Below, piece by piece: positions 43,196 through 52,244 of a stretch of 64,000 bases of DNA. The position numbers and the translations under genes are program-made. This DNA comes from Bacteroides fragilis (GTDB lineage Bacteria; Bacillota; Clostridia; Lachnospirales; Lachnospiraceae), in contig JAMPFK010000004.1 of NCBI GenBank assembly GCA_023664485.1, forward strand, positions 1 through 64,000. The letters are read 5' to 3'. Below the pieces are notes generated by a model. It was not told the origin of the DNA. It saw nothing but the letters and a program-made list of their open reading frames with translations, and did no database searches. Numbering within the stretch: the stretch's first letter is position 1; the number at the start of each line of letters is the position of its first letter.

Positions 43196-43228
43196 TTCCG
43201 GAAATTACAAAGGCGGAAGGGAGAACGA

Positions 43229-44281
43229 ATGGAAGAATGCGTGATAGTGATACCTGTGTATCAGCCCACAATGAAATTAAGAGAATTAATAGAGGATTTG
43301 CGATTTGAATGGATAACGAAAATTGTTTGTGTAAATGACGGAAGCGATGCGGAGTACGATGGGGTTTTCGATCAGATTGGCATAATGGATAAGGTCTGCG
43401 TGCTCAGACATGCTGTTAATATGGGCAAGGGAAGAGCGCTGAAGACGGCATTTAATTATATATTGAGCGAGTTTCCGAACCAAAAAATGGTCATTACAGT
43501 AGATGCAGACGGACAACATACAACGGCGGCCGTTGAGAAAGTTCATGATGCTTTTCGTGAAGAAGACAATATTATTTTAGGTAAACGGGAATTTACAAAT
43601 ATCGAAAGCAAAAGGGAAATACCCTTTAGAAGCCGGTTTGGGAACAGGCTGACCAGACTGGTATTTAACTTTTTATGTAATATCAATATCTCGGATACAC
43701 AGACAGGACTGCGCGTACTGCCGATGGCTGTATTGCCTGGACTGATCAGGGTGCCCGGTGAAAAATATGAATATGAAACAAATTGCTTATTATGGTGTAA
43801 AGATCATTCCATAGGAATTAAAGAGGTAGAAATTGAAACAATCTATGAGAAAAATAACGAATCGTCGCATTTCAATCCTTTGCAGGATTCGATCAGAATT
43901 TACATAGTGATTTTTAAATATATGTGCTCTTCCATTTTGTCAGTATTGATTGATTATACGGTGTTTTTCGTTTTAGCCGGTTATTCCGGAAATGTTTTTT
44001 TATTAACCTATCTGGGAAGAATCTGCGCATCGGCCGTTAATTTTTTAGTAAACAGAAAGCTGGTATTTGGAGCAAAAGGGAAAATCGCAATGCAGGCAGT
44101 CAAATACTTTCTGTTAGTATTTTTGTCGGGGACGCTTTCCGCTGTCGCTGTGTTAAAGATTCAGCTGATAATTAAAAATTTATATATTTCAAAGGTGTTA
44201 GTAGAAATGATAATATTCTTTTTCAATTTTTATATTCAAAAGAATATCGTATTTGTGAAAAAGGAAACAAAAATACAATGA
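43229..44281 (+). CDS. GT2 glycosyltransferase fused to a GtrA domain
   Basis: The first 220 residues form a GT2 enzyme: CVIVIPVYQPTMKLRELIED, CVNDGSDAEYDGV, HAVNMGKGRALKTAFNYIL and ITVDADGQH. From about 225 to 345 there are four membrane helices of a GtrA domain (SVLIDYTVFFVLAGYSGNVF, INFLVNRKLVF-like VNFLVNRKLVFGAKGK and FFNFYIQKNIVFV). Normally GtrA and a GtrB-type GT2 are separate proteins; here one chain would load and help to flip a polyprenyl-phosphate sugar. It shares four bases with the next gene (ATGA). Composition is AT-rich like the gene before. Confidence 0.9.
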   Translation: MEECVIVIPVYQPTMKLRELIEDLRFEWITKIVCVNDGSDAEYDGVFDQIGIMDKVCVLRHAVNMGKGRALKTAFNYILSEFPNQKMVITVDADGQHTTAAVEKVHDAFREEDNIILGKREFTNIESKREIPFRSRFGNRLTRLVFNFLCNINISDTQTGLRVLPMAVLPGLIRVPGEKYEYETNCLLWCKDHSIGIKEVEIETIYEKNNESSHFNPLQDSIRIYIVIFKYMCSSILSVLIDYTVFFVLAGYSGNVFLLTYLGRICASAVNFLVNRKLVFGAKGKIAMQAVKYFLLVFLSGTLSAVAVLKIQLIIKNLYISKVLVEMIIFFFNFYIQKNIVFVKKETKIQ

Positions 44282-44916
44282 AAGCAAAAACTTATACGGA
44301 CTGGACAGATTATTATACGAAACCTAAAAGCGTTATTTCGAGTGTTACGCAAAAAATCACATTACGTTATTTAACAGGACTCATCAGGAAATATTCTATA
44401 TCGGACAAGCTGAGAGTTATGGAATGCGGGGGCGGAAATTCCTGTTTTGCAAAAAATATAGCTGATGCCTTAGACATAAAATATTATGATATTGTTGATA
44501 ACTGCAAAATTGGTATTGATAAAGCGCTTGATAATCCTGCGATCAGAAATGCGTGGTATGCAGATTTGTCTAAAGAGATAAATGACGATGTAATAGCGCA
44601 AAAATATAATCTGGTGTACAGTGTAGGGCTGGTAGAACATTTTTCTGAGAAAAAACGGAAAAAGGTTATTGAAAATCATTTTAAATTATGCGAGAAAAAA
44701 GGGTATGTATTAATTACTGCGCCGACGCCTGCCTTTCAATACAGGTTTATCCGCAGATGTATGGAATTGCTGCATTTATGGCAGTTTTGGGATGAAAGCC
44801 CTGTAATGTTAGAAGAACTGGTAAAAGAGATGAAGCCTTATGGAGAGATTATCAGCGCCGGGATTAACAGAAAACTGCCATTGACCCAGTGCGTTGTTAT
44901 TGCTTTAAAAAAATAG
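44278..44916 (+). CDS. Class I SAM-dependent methyltransferase
   Basis: The 212-residue protein has RVMECGGGNSCFAKNIADAL (motif I, with the G-x-G loop), an acidic end in IKYYDIVDNCKIGID, and YNLVYSVGLVEHFSEKKRKK (post II region) followed by GYVLITAPTPAFQYRFIR. These fit the small methyltransferases of sugar clusters. It may methylate the glycan or its lipid-linked precursor. It overlaps the GT2-GtrA gene by four bases and ends the AT-rich insert; a terminator and new promoter follow. Confidence 0.85.
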   Translation: MKAKTYTDWTDYYTKPKSVISSVTQKITLRYLTGLIRKYSISDKLRVMECGGGNSCFAKNIADALDIKYYDIVDNCKIGIDKALDNPAIRNAWYADLSKEINDDVIAQKYNLVYSVGLVEHFSEKKRKKVIENHFKLCEKKGYVLITAPTPAFQYRFIRRCMELLHLWQFWDESPVMLEELVKEMKPYGEIISAGINRKLPLTQCVVIALKK

Positions 44917-44979
44917 AAGGATTTGAGAAAATCGGATGCGGCATCATAAGACAGCGATAGGACAGCATAAAAAGACAGA

Positions 44980-45008
44980 GGAGCGGTATATTACTGCTCC
45001 TTGTTTTG
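44980..45008 (+). terminator. Terminator after the AT-rich insert
   Basis: GGAGCGGTA (44980-44988) pairs with TACTGCTCC (44992-45000), one G-T pair, three-base loop, then TTGTTTTG. It ends the insert operon. Confidence 0.7.
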
Positions 45009-45022
45009 TGTCCGGCGATGAG

Positions 45023-45051
45023 TTGACGGCTGGGGGACCGGAGACTATAAT
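45023..45051 (+). promoter_or_regulatory. Promoter for the 45-51 kb operon
   Basis: TTGACG (45023-45028), 17 bases and TATAAT (45046-45051) form a near-consensus promoter 36 bases before ATG at 45087. Confidence 0.85.
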
Positions 45052-45086
45052 ATAGGGAAGAAAATTGGAAAGAGCATGGTTAGAAC

Positions 45087-46160
45087 ATGAAAGAACGAAT
45101 TTATATCTGTCATACCTTTTATCATGTATATGTGGCGTGCCTGAAAGAACTGTACCTGCCGGAGGACAGGCGGGGGCAGGCGTCGCTCGTCCTCAGTACG
45201 ATGTCGAATCGGTTCGGCAGTCTGCAGGAGCGTGCGAAACGGTGCGGCCTCTTTGAGGCGGTATATTTATTTGATGAAAAAGAGGATGTTTTTTTCCCGG
45301 AGCTTCAAAAGTATCATCAGGACAAAGGGAATATTGTTCTGAACATGTTCGCCCGCATCAGATATACGAAACTGCTCGGAAAACTGCAGGAGCCTTATGT
45401 GCCGGTAGATTTCCGGGAATACCGGGATATTTATGTGTTCTGCGATTCGGACCCGATCGGTTATTATCTGAACTGTCAGAAAATTTATTATCATGCGGTG
45501 GAGGACGGGCTGAACTGTATCCAGTATTATGATACGGCGAGATACGACAACAAAGGACATTTTGCCTTGAAAGCGTGGATGTCCGCACATAATCTGATCT
45601 TTATCCAGAATGGATACGGAAAATATTGCCTGGATATGGAAATCAACGATAAAAGCGTAGTGCCTTTCCCCTGTAAAAAATATATCGAACAGCCGCGGGC
45701 ACAGCTCGTAGAGCATTTATCGGAGGCGGATAAAGATATTCTGATTCATCTTTTTATCGAAAATATGGACGAGCTCCGGCAAAAGCTAAACTGCGGAGAG
45801 ACGGACAAGGTGCTTGTGCTTTCGGAGCCGCTTTGTGAGCTGGATGTGAGGAAACGGATCTTTGCGGATATCATTCGGGAATACGGACAGACCGACGGCA
45901 GGAAAATGCAGGTGCTCATCAAACCGCATCCGAGGGATGTGCTGGACTATACGAAGGAATTTCCGGAGCATATCGTGTTGAACGGCATGTTTCCGATGGA
46001 AATCCTTAATTTCATTCCGGGGCTTCGTTTTAAAAGAGTGGTCTCGGTGCTGACCGTGCCCAATGGGATTCAATTCGCGGAAGAAATCCTTTTTCTGGGA
46101 GAAGATTTTCTGGATAAGTACGAGGCGCCGGAATTGCACAGGCAGAACGAACATCTTTGA
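45087..46160 (+). CDS. Glycosyltransferase with sialyltransferase-type motifs (candidate pseudaminyltransferase)
   Basis: The 357-residue soluble protein has YHAVEDGLNCIQYYDT near residue 135, matching the Asp/Glu-Asp/Glu-Gly motif, and QVLIKPHPRDVLDYT near 280, matching the His-Pro motif of bacterial sialyltransferases (GT38, GT52, GT80). RVVSVLTVPNG near 320 may be the third, serine-containing motif. Enzymes with this set use CMP-activated nonulosonic acids. Since PseF in this window makes CMP-pseudaminic acid, this is the best candidate to transfer it. Start ATG at 45087 has only a moderate ribosome site. Family assignment is by motif and needs a profile search. Confidence 0.7.
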   Translation: MKERIYICHTFYHVYVACLKELYLPEDRRGQASLVLSTMSNRFGSLQERAKRCGLFEAVYLFDEKEDVFFPELQKYHQDKGNIVLNMFARIRYTKLLGKLQEPYVPVDFREYRDIYVFCDSDPIGYYLNCQKIYYHAVEDGLNCIQYYDTARYDNKGHFALKAWMSAHNLIFIQNGYGKYCLDMEINDKSVVPFPCKKYIEQPRAQLVEHLSEADKDILIHLFIENMDELRQKLNCGETDKVLVLSEPLCELDVRKRIFADIIREYGQTDGRKMQVLIKPHPRDVLDYTKEFPEHIVLNGMFPMEILNFIPGLRFKRVVSVLTVPNGIQFAEEILFLGEDFLDKYEAPELHRQNEHL

Positions 46161-46210
46161 CTTATGGGAATGATTGTGGTAAAGTTTGGAAAAAGGCGAA
46201 AAGGGGCGGC

Positions 46211-47962
46211 ATGAAGAAAATATATAAGAAACTGATGGTTCTGTTGGACAAAAGGCAGAAAAGAACGATGGTGTTCCTGATCTTTATGATGCTGATCGGG
46301 GCTGTTCTGGAGACGCTTGGCGTTTCTTCCATTATGCCTGTCATGAATGTGGTTCTGGAAGAGAACGCATTGGAAAACCACGAATATCTGCAGGTCATCT
46401 GCGAGCTTTTTCAAATTGACAATACGAGGGATTTAATGATTCTGGTCCTGTCATCGCTGATTGGAATTTTTGCGGTGAAAAATATTTTCCTGTTCTTCCA
46501 GCAGAAGATGCAGCTGAAATTCGTATATACCAATCAATTTGCGACCTCCCGGAAAATGATGATCAATTTCATGCAGCGGCCCTATGAATATTATCTGAAT
46601 GCGGATACTTCCGTTATCCAGAGGAGTATTACATCGGACGTCAACAATATGTACGGCCTGATTCTGGCATTGTTACAGTTGATCAGCGAGAGCATCGTGT
46701 TCCTTTTTCTGGTGGCGGTAAGCCTGGTGACGGATATCCGGATGTGCATTACGGTCACGTCGCTTCTGGTCATTGTCCTGTTCGTCGTCAAATGTATCTT
46801 AAAGCCCATTATGAAACGCGCGGGCGAGGAAAATCAGGAATATTACAGCGGATTATATAAATGGATAGACCAGTCCGTCATGGGCATTAAAGAGATCAAG
46901 ATCGCGTGCAGGGAACCTTACTTTATCAATGAATATTCCAAATGCGGCGCGGGCTATGTCAATGCGGTACAGCGTTATAATCTGTACAATGCGACGCCGA
47001 GGCTTCTGATCGAAACGGTGGCGATCGCCGGTATGGTGCTTTATATGATGATACAGCTTCTGGGAGGAACCGGAGCGATAGATATTATGCCGCAGCTGAC
47101 GCTGCTCGCACTGGTCGCTATGCGGCTGATTCCCTGTGCGAACAGAATCAATAACCATTTGACCTCTATCGCTTATTTTGAGCCGTTCTTCATGGGCGTC
47201 AGCGACAATCTGCAGGAAGAGATCCGGGACGAAAATATTGATTATGAGGCGGAGACATACCAAAAACGCATCGATATTGAAAAGCTGATTATCAGGGATA
47301 AAATTGAACTGAAAAATATCACCTATAAATATCCGAATACGGAAGTGCTGATTTTTGACAATGCCAATATGGAGATCCCGATCGGGAAAAGCGTCGGCAT
47401 CGTGGGGGCTTCCGGCTCCGGAAAAACAACAGTGGTCGATATCCTGCTTGGCCTGCTGCGGCTGCAGAGCGGCGAAATTCTGGCGGACGGCATGGAGGTA
47501 AGGGAGCATTATCAGGAGTGGCTGAAAAATATCGGCTATATCCCGCAGTCGATTTTCATGGTCGATGCTTCTATCCGTAAAAACGTCGCATTCGGTTATG
47601 CGGATGAGGAAATCGACGACCGGAAAGTGTGGGAGGCGCTTGCGGAGGCGCAGCTGGATGAATTTGTCAGAGGGCTTCCGGAGGGTCTGGATACGAGCAT
47701 CGGCGAGCGGGGAATCCGTATTTCCGGCGGACAGAGGCAGCGTATCGGAATCGCAAGAGCGTTGTTCGAGGATCCGGAGGTGCTTGTCCTGGACGAAGCC
47801 ACTTCGGCGCTGGATAACGATACGGAAGCGGCGATCATGGAATCCATTAACCGCCTGCATGGCCGCAAAACGCTGATCATTATTGCGCACAGGCTGCAGA
47901 CGATCGAAAAGTGCGATATGGTATACCGGATAGAGAATGGAAAAGCGGCACGAGAACGATAG
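46211..47962 (+). CDS. ABC exporter, PglK/MsbA-like flippase candidate
   Basis: One chain holds six membrane helices (first 310 residues) and an ABC ATPase: Walker A GASGSGKTTVVD (near 400), IGYIPQSIFMVDASIRKNVA, signature ISGGQRQRIGIARAL, Walker B VLVLDEATSALD and the H-loop IIAHRLQT. The 583-residue length and the transmembrane part resemble PglK and other flippases of lipid-linked glycans. No Wzx-type flippase is seen in the window, so this protein is the likeliest one to turn the lipid-linked repeat unit outward. ATG at 46211 follows AAAAGGGG. Confidence 0.9.
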   Translation: MKKIYKKLMVLLDKRQKRTMVFLIFMMLIGAVLETLGVSSIMPVMNVVLEENALENHEYLQVICELFQIDNTRDLMILVLSSLIGIFAVKNIFLFFQQKMQLKFVYTNQFATSRKMMINFMQRPYEYYLNADTSVIQRSITSDVNNMYGLILALLQLISESIVFLFLVAVSLVTDIRMCITVTSLLVIVLFVVKCILKPIMKRAGEENQEYYSGLYKWIDQSVMGIKEIKIACREPYFINEYSKCGAGYVNAVQRYNLYNATPRLLIETVAIAGMVLYMMIQLLGGTGAIDIMPQLTLLALVAMRLIPCANRINNHLTSIAYFEPFFMGVSDNLQEEIRDENIDYEAETYQKRIDIEKLIIRDKIELKNITYKYPNTEVLIFDNANMEIPIGKSVGIVGASGSGKTTVVDILLGLLRLQSGEILADGMEVREHYQEWLKNIGYIPQSIFMVDASIRKNVAFGYADEEIDDRKVWEALAEAQLDEFVRGLPEGLDTSIGERGIRISGGQRQRIGIARALFEDPEVLVLDEATSALDNDTEAAIMESINRLHGRKTLIIIAHRLQTIEKCDMVYRIENGKAARER

Positions 47963-47978
47963 AAAGGCGGGACTGGTC

Positions 47979-48404
47979 ATGAAAGCTCTGATAAAGCGTT
48001 GCTGGGATTTATATAAAAAGTATGAAGAGGGAATCAATTATCTGATTTTCGGTTTCCTCGCTTTTGTACTGAATTATGTCCTGTATTATCTGTTCGAGTC
48101 CATTCTGCATATGAATTATCTGGCAGCGACCGGTTTATCATGGGCTCTGACGGTTATTTTCGCTTACTGGACGAACCGTACCTTTGTTTTTAAAAGTAAG
48201 AACAGCGGCGCGGGCAGTCTGGTAAAGGAATTGATTTCTTTCATCGGCGCGCGGGTCGCGACGGAGATTCTGGAAGTCGGATTTATGTATCTTGCCGTGG
48301 ATCTGCTCGGTATAAATTCCTATCTTGCCAAGCTGGCAGGCCAGGTGCTTGTTATCGTATCGAATTATTTTCTGAGTAAATTGTGGATTTTTAAAAAGAA
48401 GTAG
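47979..48404 (+). CDS. GtrA family membrane protein
   Basis: The 141-residue protein has four membrane helices and the GtrA features GINYLIFGFLAFVLNYVLYY, FAYWTNRTFVFKSKN and ILEVGFMYLAVDLLG, ending NYFLSKLWIFKKK. GtrA-type proteins help move polyprenyl-phosphate-linked sugars across the membrane for GT-C enzymes. ATG at 47979 has AAAGGCGGG upstream; the frame open from 47937 overlaps the ABC gene and is not needed. Confidence 0.92.
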   Translation: MKALIKRCWDLYKKYEEGINYLIFGFLAFVLNYVLYYLFESILHMNYLAATGLSWALTVIFAYWTNRTFVFKSKNSGAGSLVKELISFIGARVATEILEVGFMYLAVDLLGINSYLAKLAGQVLVIVSNYFLSKLWIFKKK

Positions 48405-48423
48405 AACGACAGGAGGACTTTCC

Positions 48424-49488
48424 ATGCCTGCGAAACGACGCGCGAACTTTGAACTGCTCCGTATCATAGCGATGCTGATGATTATCGCCCTCCATTATCT
48501 GGTGAAGGGAAATGTCGCCGTGCCTTATGCGGAAAGCCGCAGCGCGGTGAACTATGCGGCATGGCTCGTGGAAGCTTTCTGTATCGTGGCGGTGGACTGT
48601 TATGTTCTGCTGAGCGGTTATTTTCTGGTAGAATCTGAATGGAAGCCGGGACGCGTTTTGTCTCTGCTTGCGCAGGTTCTTTTTTATTCGCTTCTCGTTC
48701 CGGCGGCAATGCTCTGTATCGGCATGATTTCATGGGAAGAGCTTGGGCTGTATGACTGGATCGGATTCCTTTTTCCGATTCAGACGGAGCATTACTGGTT
48801 CGCGACGGCCTATCTGTTCCTGTATCTGTTCGCGCCCGTTTTGGCGGCCGGCGTCAGGAAGATGGAAAAAAAGACTCTGCAGAGGGTCATCGTTCTTCTG
48901 CTGCTCTTCTTTTCCGCAGGGAAATCCATTCTGCCTGTTTCTCTCGTGACAGACCGCTATGGATATGATTATGGCTGGTTCCTGTGCCTGTTCCTGACAG
49001 CGGCCTACCTGCGTCTGTATGGCTGTCGGTGGCTGGAAGAAAAGAACCATGGACTTTGGCTGTATGTGGGAATGAGCCTCTGCATTTTTGCGGTTTCCGC
49101 TGTTGCGGGGCTGCTGGGAGAAAAAGTGGAAGCGTTTGCCTATTATGCGGAAATGCCCTATACTTACAATCATCTGTTGTGTCTGGCCGGGGCGGTCGGC
49201 CTTTTTTCCTTTTTTCGAAAGATGCGTCTCCGGGAAGGGCGGCCTGCCGAAATCATCCGGCACATCGCGCCCTGTACCTTCGGCGTATATCTTCTGCATG
49301 AGCATATTTTGATCCGCTGCGAGTGGATGGAATGGCTGCAGGCCGGGGCGGTGCGGGAAAGCTTCCTGTTCCTGCCGCATATGCTCTGGTGCGTCTGCGT
49401 CGTTTTTGCGGCGGGCATACTGGCGGATTTTGTCCGGTCCTGGCTGTTTGAAAAAGGGAAGCTGTTGTTGCGGAAGAATGTTGGTTAG
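48424..49488 (+). CDS. Acyltransferase 3 family membrane protein
   Basis: The 354-residue protein has ten membrane helices and the family-3 start RRANFELLRIIAMLMIIALHY (first 20 shown as RRANFELLRIIAMLMIIALH), VDCYVLLSGYFLVESEW and CTFGVYLLHEHILIR. The Arg-x10-His pattern of the active site is in FELLRIIAMLMIIALH. Such enzymes usually O-acetylate sugars of surface glycans. The ribosome site AGGAGGA is strong. It lies among flippase and GT-C genes, so the glycan is the probable target. Confidence 0.93.
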   Translation: MPAKRRANFELLRIIAMLMIIALHYLVKGNVAVPYAESRSAVNYAAWLVEAFCIVAVDCYVLLSGYFLVESEWKPGRVLSLLAQVLFYSLLVPAAMLCIGMISWEELGLYDWIGFLFPIQTEHYWFATAYLFLYLFAPVLAAGVRKMEKKTLQRVIVLLLLFFSAGKSILPVSLVTDRYGYDYGWFLCLFLTAAYLRLYGCRWLEEKNHGLWLYVGMSLCIFAVSAVAGLLGEKVEAFAYYAEMPYTYNHLLCLAGAVGLFSFFRKMRLREGRPAEIIRHIAPCTFGVYLLHEHILIRCEWMEWLQAGAVRESFLFLPHMLWCVCVVFAAGILADFVRSWLFEKGKLLLRKNVG

Positions 49489-49514
49489 CAGGATGGAAAA
49501 GAGAGTGTGGCGGA

Positions 49515-51386
49515 TTGAAAACGATAGAAAAATTATATCAAAAATATCATAATCTTCTGGAAAACGGGCTGTTTATCATTTTGCTCGCCTTTTATCCGCT
49601 CATAAAGATCAATCAGGGGCTGGATGTGGTGGATACGCTGTACAGCCTGACCAATTTTCAGTATTTTCCGACGGCGGAAGGAACCTGGATGTCGGCGACC
49701 TATCTGGCAAATGCGCTGGGATATTTCCTGATGCAGCTTCCCAAAGGCGATACGCTTCTCGGCATGAATTTCTATACCGGGCTGCTCCTTTCGGGGCTCG
49801 CGCTGACGTTGTATTCTGCTTTGCGGAAAAAGATGCCCGCGTGGCTCGTTTTTTTGGGGGAAATTCTGGCGATCGGGCTGTGCTGGTGCCCCTCGGTGAT
49901 CCTGTATAATTATCTGACCTATTTTCTGATGAACGCGGGCATTCTGCTTTTGTACCGGGGGAGTTGTGCGGCAAAGGAGAACACCCGATTCCGTTCTTTT
50001 CTTCTGGCGGGCGTCTGTCTGGGAGCCAATGTGGCGGTACGAATGCCGAATGTCGTACAGGCGGCTTTTATTCTGGCGCTGTGGTATGACGCATGGTCAG
50101 GGAAGCGGACGTTTTCGCAGACGGTAAAGGATACGGCGGTCTGCCTGATCGGGTATCTGTCCGGATTTGGTGTCCCTTATCTTACGATCTGCGCAAAATA
50201 CGGCGTCAGGGCTTACCCGGAAATGGTTTGGACAATGTTCGCGATGACGGATAAGGCGACGGATTATAAACCGACGGCGATGCTGACGGGAATGTTCGGC
50301 GATTATCTGACCGGGCTGAAATGGCTTGTACCGGCGGCGCTTTGCGCCGCGTTCCTGTATTTTTTGTATGGGGCCGCATCGCGTCTGTTAAAAGAAAAAA
50401 CGGTTCCGCAGAATGGGCTGAGACTCTATCCGTTATTGTGCATCGCGGTGTATGGCGTACTGATCCGTTTCTATTGGGGGCGGGGGATGTTCGATTTCCG
50501 TTATTATGAATATGATTATGGAAGTATCTACCAGTGGGCCGTGCTGTTTTTGATCGCGGCAATCGTCTGCGCATTGTCTGTGCTCATAAGCCGCCGCCGG
50601 GGTTCCGCGGATAAAACCCTGGCGCTGATCGTTTTGATTCAGCTGTTCGTGACGCCGCTCGGCGGCAATAATAAACTGTTTCCCGCTATTAATAATCTGT
50701 TTCTGGCGGCGCCCTTTACTTTATGGGTATGCCGGGACTTTTTTGTTTCCGCGGGAAAAAAGACCGTTCATATTCCGTGGAAAACGATGCTCGCAGTCAT
50801 GGGTCTTATGGTATTCGTTCAAAGCGTCGGATTTCATGCGCAGTTCGTCTTTCTGGACGGCGTCTGGGGGGAAAAAAGAGATACGCAGGTGGCGGGCATT
50901 CCCAAAGCGGAAGGAATCTATACGAACCGGGAAAATGCGGAAATGATCGAGGATTTGGCGGAGTATGCAAAACGACAGGAGTTCGCGGGGCGGGAAGTGA
51001 TTTTATACGGAGAGGTGCCGGGGCTCAGCTATTTGCTCGATATGCCGACGGCAATCTCCAGCGCGTGGCCGGATCTGGATTCGTTCAGGCTGGTGCAGCT
51101 GGAACGGGATTTGGAAAAAGTAGAGCAAAATATGGATAAGGCGGAACAGAAATCTGATGGGAAAACGGAAGGAACCGGGGCGGATAGCCCGCCGGACAGG
51201 CCGGTCGTTATCGTATCATCCGCCATTGCCGCTTACCGGGGAGAAGATGCGGAAGCTTACCAGTGGTTCGGCGTGGATGTGGAAGCGTTCGATGCGGATG
51301 AAAAGCTGGCGGTCCTTTTGCATTTTTTGGATGATTATGGTTATGAGGAGACATTTTGTAATATGCGGTATGCGGTGTATGAGTGA
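49515..51386 (+). CDS. Multi-pass membrane protein, GT-C-like
   Basis: The 623-residue protein has about eleven membrane segments and a C-terminal soluble domain of about 180 residues. The first loop has KINQGLDVVDTLYSLTNFQY, in which an Asp takes the place of the usual GT-C acidic pair. EGTWMSATYLANALGYFLMQ follows. I do not know a named family for it; a polyprenyl-sugar transferase is likely by layout and neighbours. It begins at TTG (49515). The stop lies only eight bases from the convergent defence-like operon. Confidence 0.7.
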   Translation: MKTIEKLYQKYHNLLENGLFIILLAFYPLIKINQGLDVVDTLYSLTNFQYFPTAEGTWMSATYLANALGYFLMQLPKGDTLLGMNFYTGLLLSGLALTLYSALRKKMPAWLVFLGEILAIGLCWCPSVILYNYLTYFLMNAGILLLYRGSCAAKENTRFRSFLLAGVCLGANVAVRMPNVVQAAFILALWYDAWSGKRTFSQTVKDTAVCLIGYLSGFGVPYLTICAKYGVRAYPEMVWTMFAMTDKATDYKPTAMLTGMFGDYLTGLKWLVPAALCAAFLYFLYGAASRLLKEKTVPQNGLRLYPLLCIAVYGVLIRFYWGRGMFDFRYYEYDYGSIYQWAVLFLIAAIVCALSVLISRRRGSADKTLALIVLIQLFVTPLGGNNKLFPAINNLFLAAPFTLWVCRDFFVSAGKKTVHIPWKTMLAVMGLMVFVQSVGFHAQFVFLDGVWGEKRDTQVAGIPKAEGIYTNRENAEMIEDLAEYAKRQEFAGREVILYGEVPGLSYLLDMPTAISSAWPDLDSFRLVQLERDLEKVEQNMDKAEQKSDGKTEGTGADSPPDRPVVIVSSAIAAYRGEDAEAYQWFGVDVEAFDADEKLAVLLHFLDDYGYEETFCNMRYAVYE

Positions 51387-51394
51387 GGGCTGTT

Positions 51395-52243
51395 TTATCC
51401 CTTGTCGCTCTTTTTGTGATCCCGTTCAAGACGCAGCAGGCGGAATCGGTTATCATGGCGGTATCCGTATGCCCTTAAAACATCGCTGAAACGAAACTTC
51501 ATAATTGTCTGCTGACAGAAAGGGCTGTTCCTGAACCAGTTTTCTTTCGAAGAAGGCTTGTATTTTTTATATTCTAATCCGTCGTCTTTTTCGATATCAT
51601 TCCATGAAAGCTGAATAAATTTATCGAGTGAGGAAAGTAATGAGCAGTATTCATTTTTTTCCAAAATAGAAGAGCCATACTTTTTTTCAAGGAAGGTACA
51701 GTCTATCAGGGTTCCTTCATATCTGATTTTTAAAAGATCGTCCCCGTCGAGAGAGAGTTCTTTGGAAAAATGCCCGGCCAGATATTGAGGCGAATAAATG
51801 GAAGCGATACTGTATTCTTCCGATTCAAAAGAAACATCCAGTCTGCAGTCGGTAAACAGCTCTGATTTGAAGGACAGGAGCGGAACATTTCTTCTGGCCG
51901 CCTCTGCGATTGATGTTGCTGAAATATCTTCTCCATTCCAGTAATAAGCTTTCGAAATGTCATGTTCGGGATCTTCATCCCAATAAGGGGCTGTCCGGAT
52001 TTCTTCATCTAACTGTATTTGAAAGCGCATAAGCGAGTCGTTGCAGGGTTCCGCTTTTAAATCCGAAATCTGCTTATCCCGCGTGATATAACATTTGTAG
52101 AAATCGGAAGTTTTATAGATATTATTTTCACAGTTTTTGTGTATCAGCTTAAAGCATTTGACATTAGAATCCAATGATTCTAAAAAACTTTGGATACTGT
52201 CAAATTGTCCTTTTAATGATTCCTCGTTTAGTATAAAATCCAA
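51395..52243 (-). CDS. Unknown protein, third gene of the DUF262/AAA module
   Basis: I do not recognise this 282-residue protein. It is soluble, acidic in the middle (DEEIRTAPYWDEDPEHDISK) and ends in a compact basic part, VLRAYGYRHDNRFRLLRLER then DHKKSDKG. That tail, with Tyr-Arg and Asp-His pairs, resembles small effector or nuclease-like C-termini, but this is only a hint. Its ATG at 52243 follows the stop of the ATPase gene by one base, so the two are translationally coupled and probably act together. It may be the effector of the module. Confidence 0.75.
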   Translation of the reverse strand: MDFILNEESLKGQFDSIQSFLESLDSNVKCFKLIHKNCENNIYKTSDFYKCYITRDKQISDLKAEPCNDSLMRFQIQLDEEIRTAPYWDEDPEHDISKAYYWNGEDISATSIAEAARRNVPLLSFKSELFTDCRLDVSFESEEYSIASIYSPQYLAGHFSKELSLDGDDLLKIRYEGTLIDCTFLEKKYGSSILEKNEYCSLLSSLDKFIQLSWNDIEKDDGLEYKKYKPSSKENWFRNSPFCQQTIMKFRFSDVLRAYGYRHDNRFRLLRLERDHKKSDKG

Positions 52244-52244
52244 T

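Noticed and set aside
46853..48037. Long reverse-strand open frame (394 codons) over the ABC exporter
   Set aside because: It is the antisense of a clear ABC transporter with all motifs; no recognisable domain of its own.
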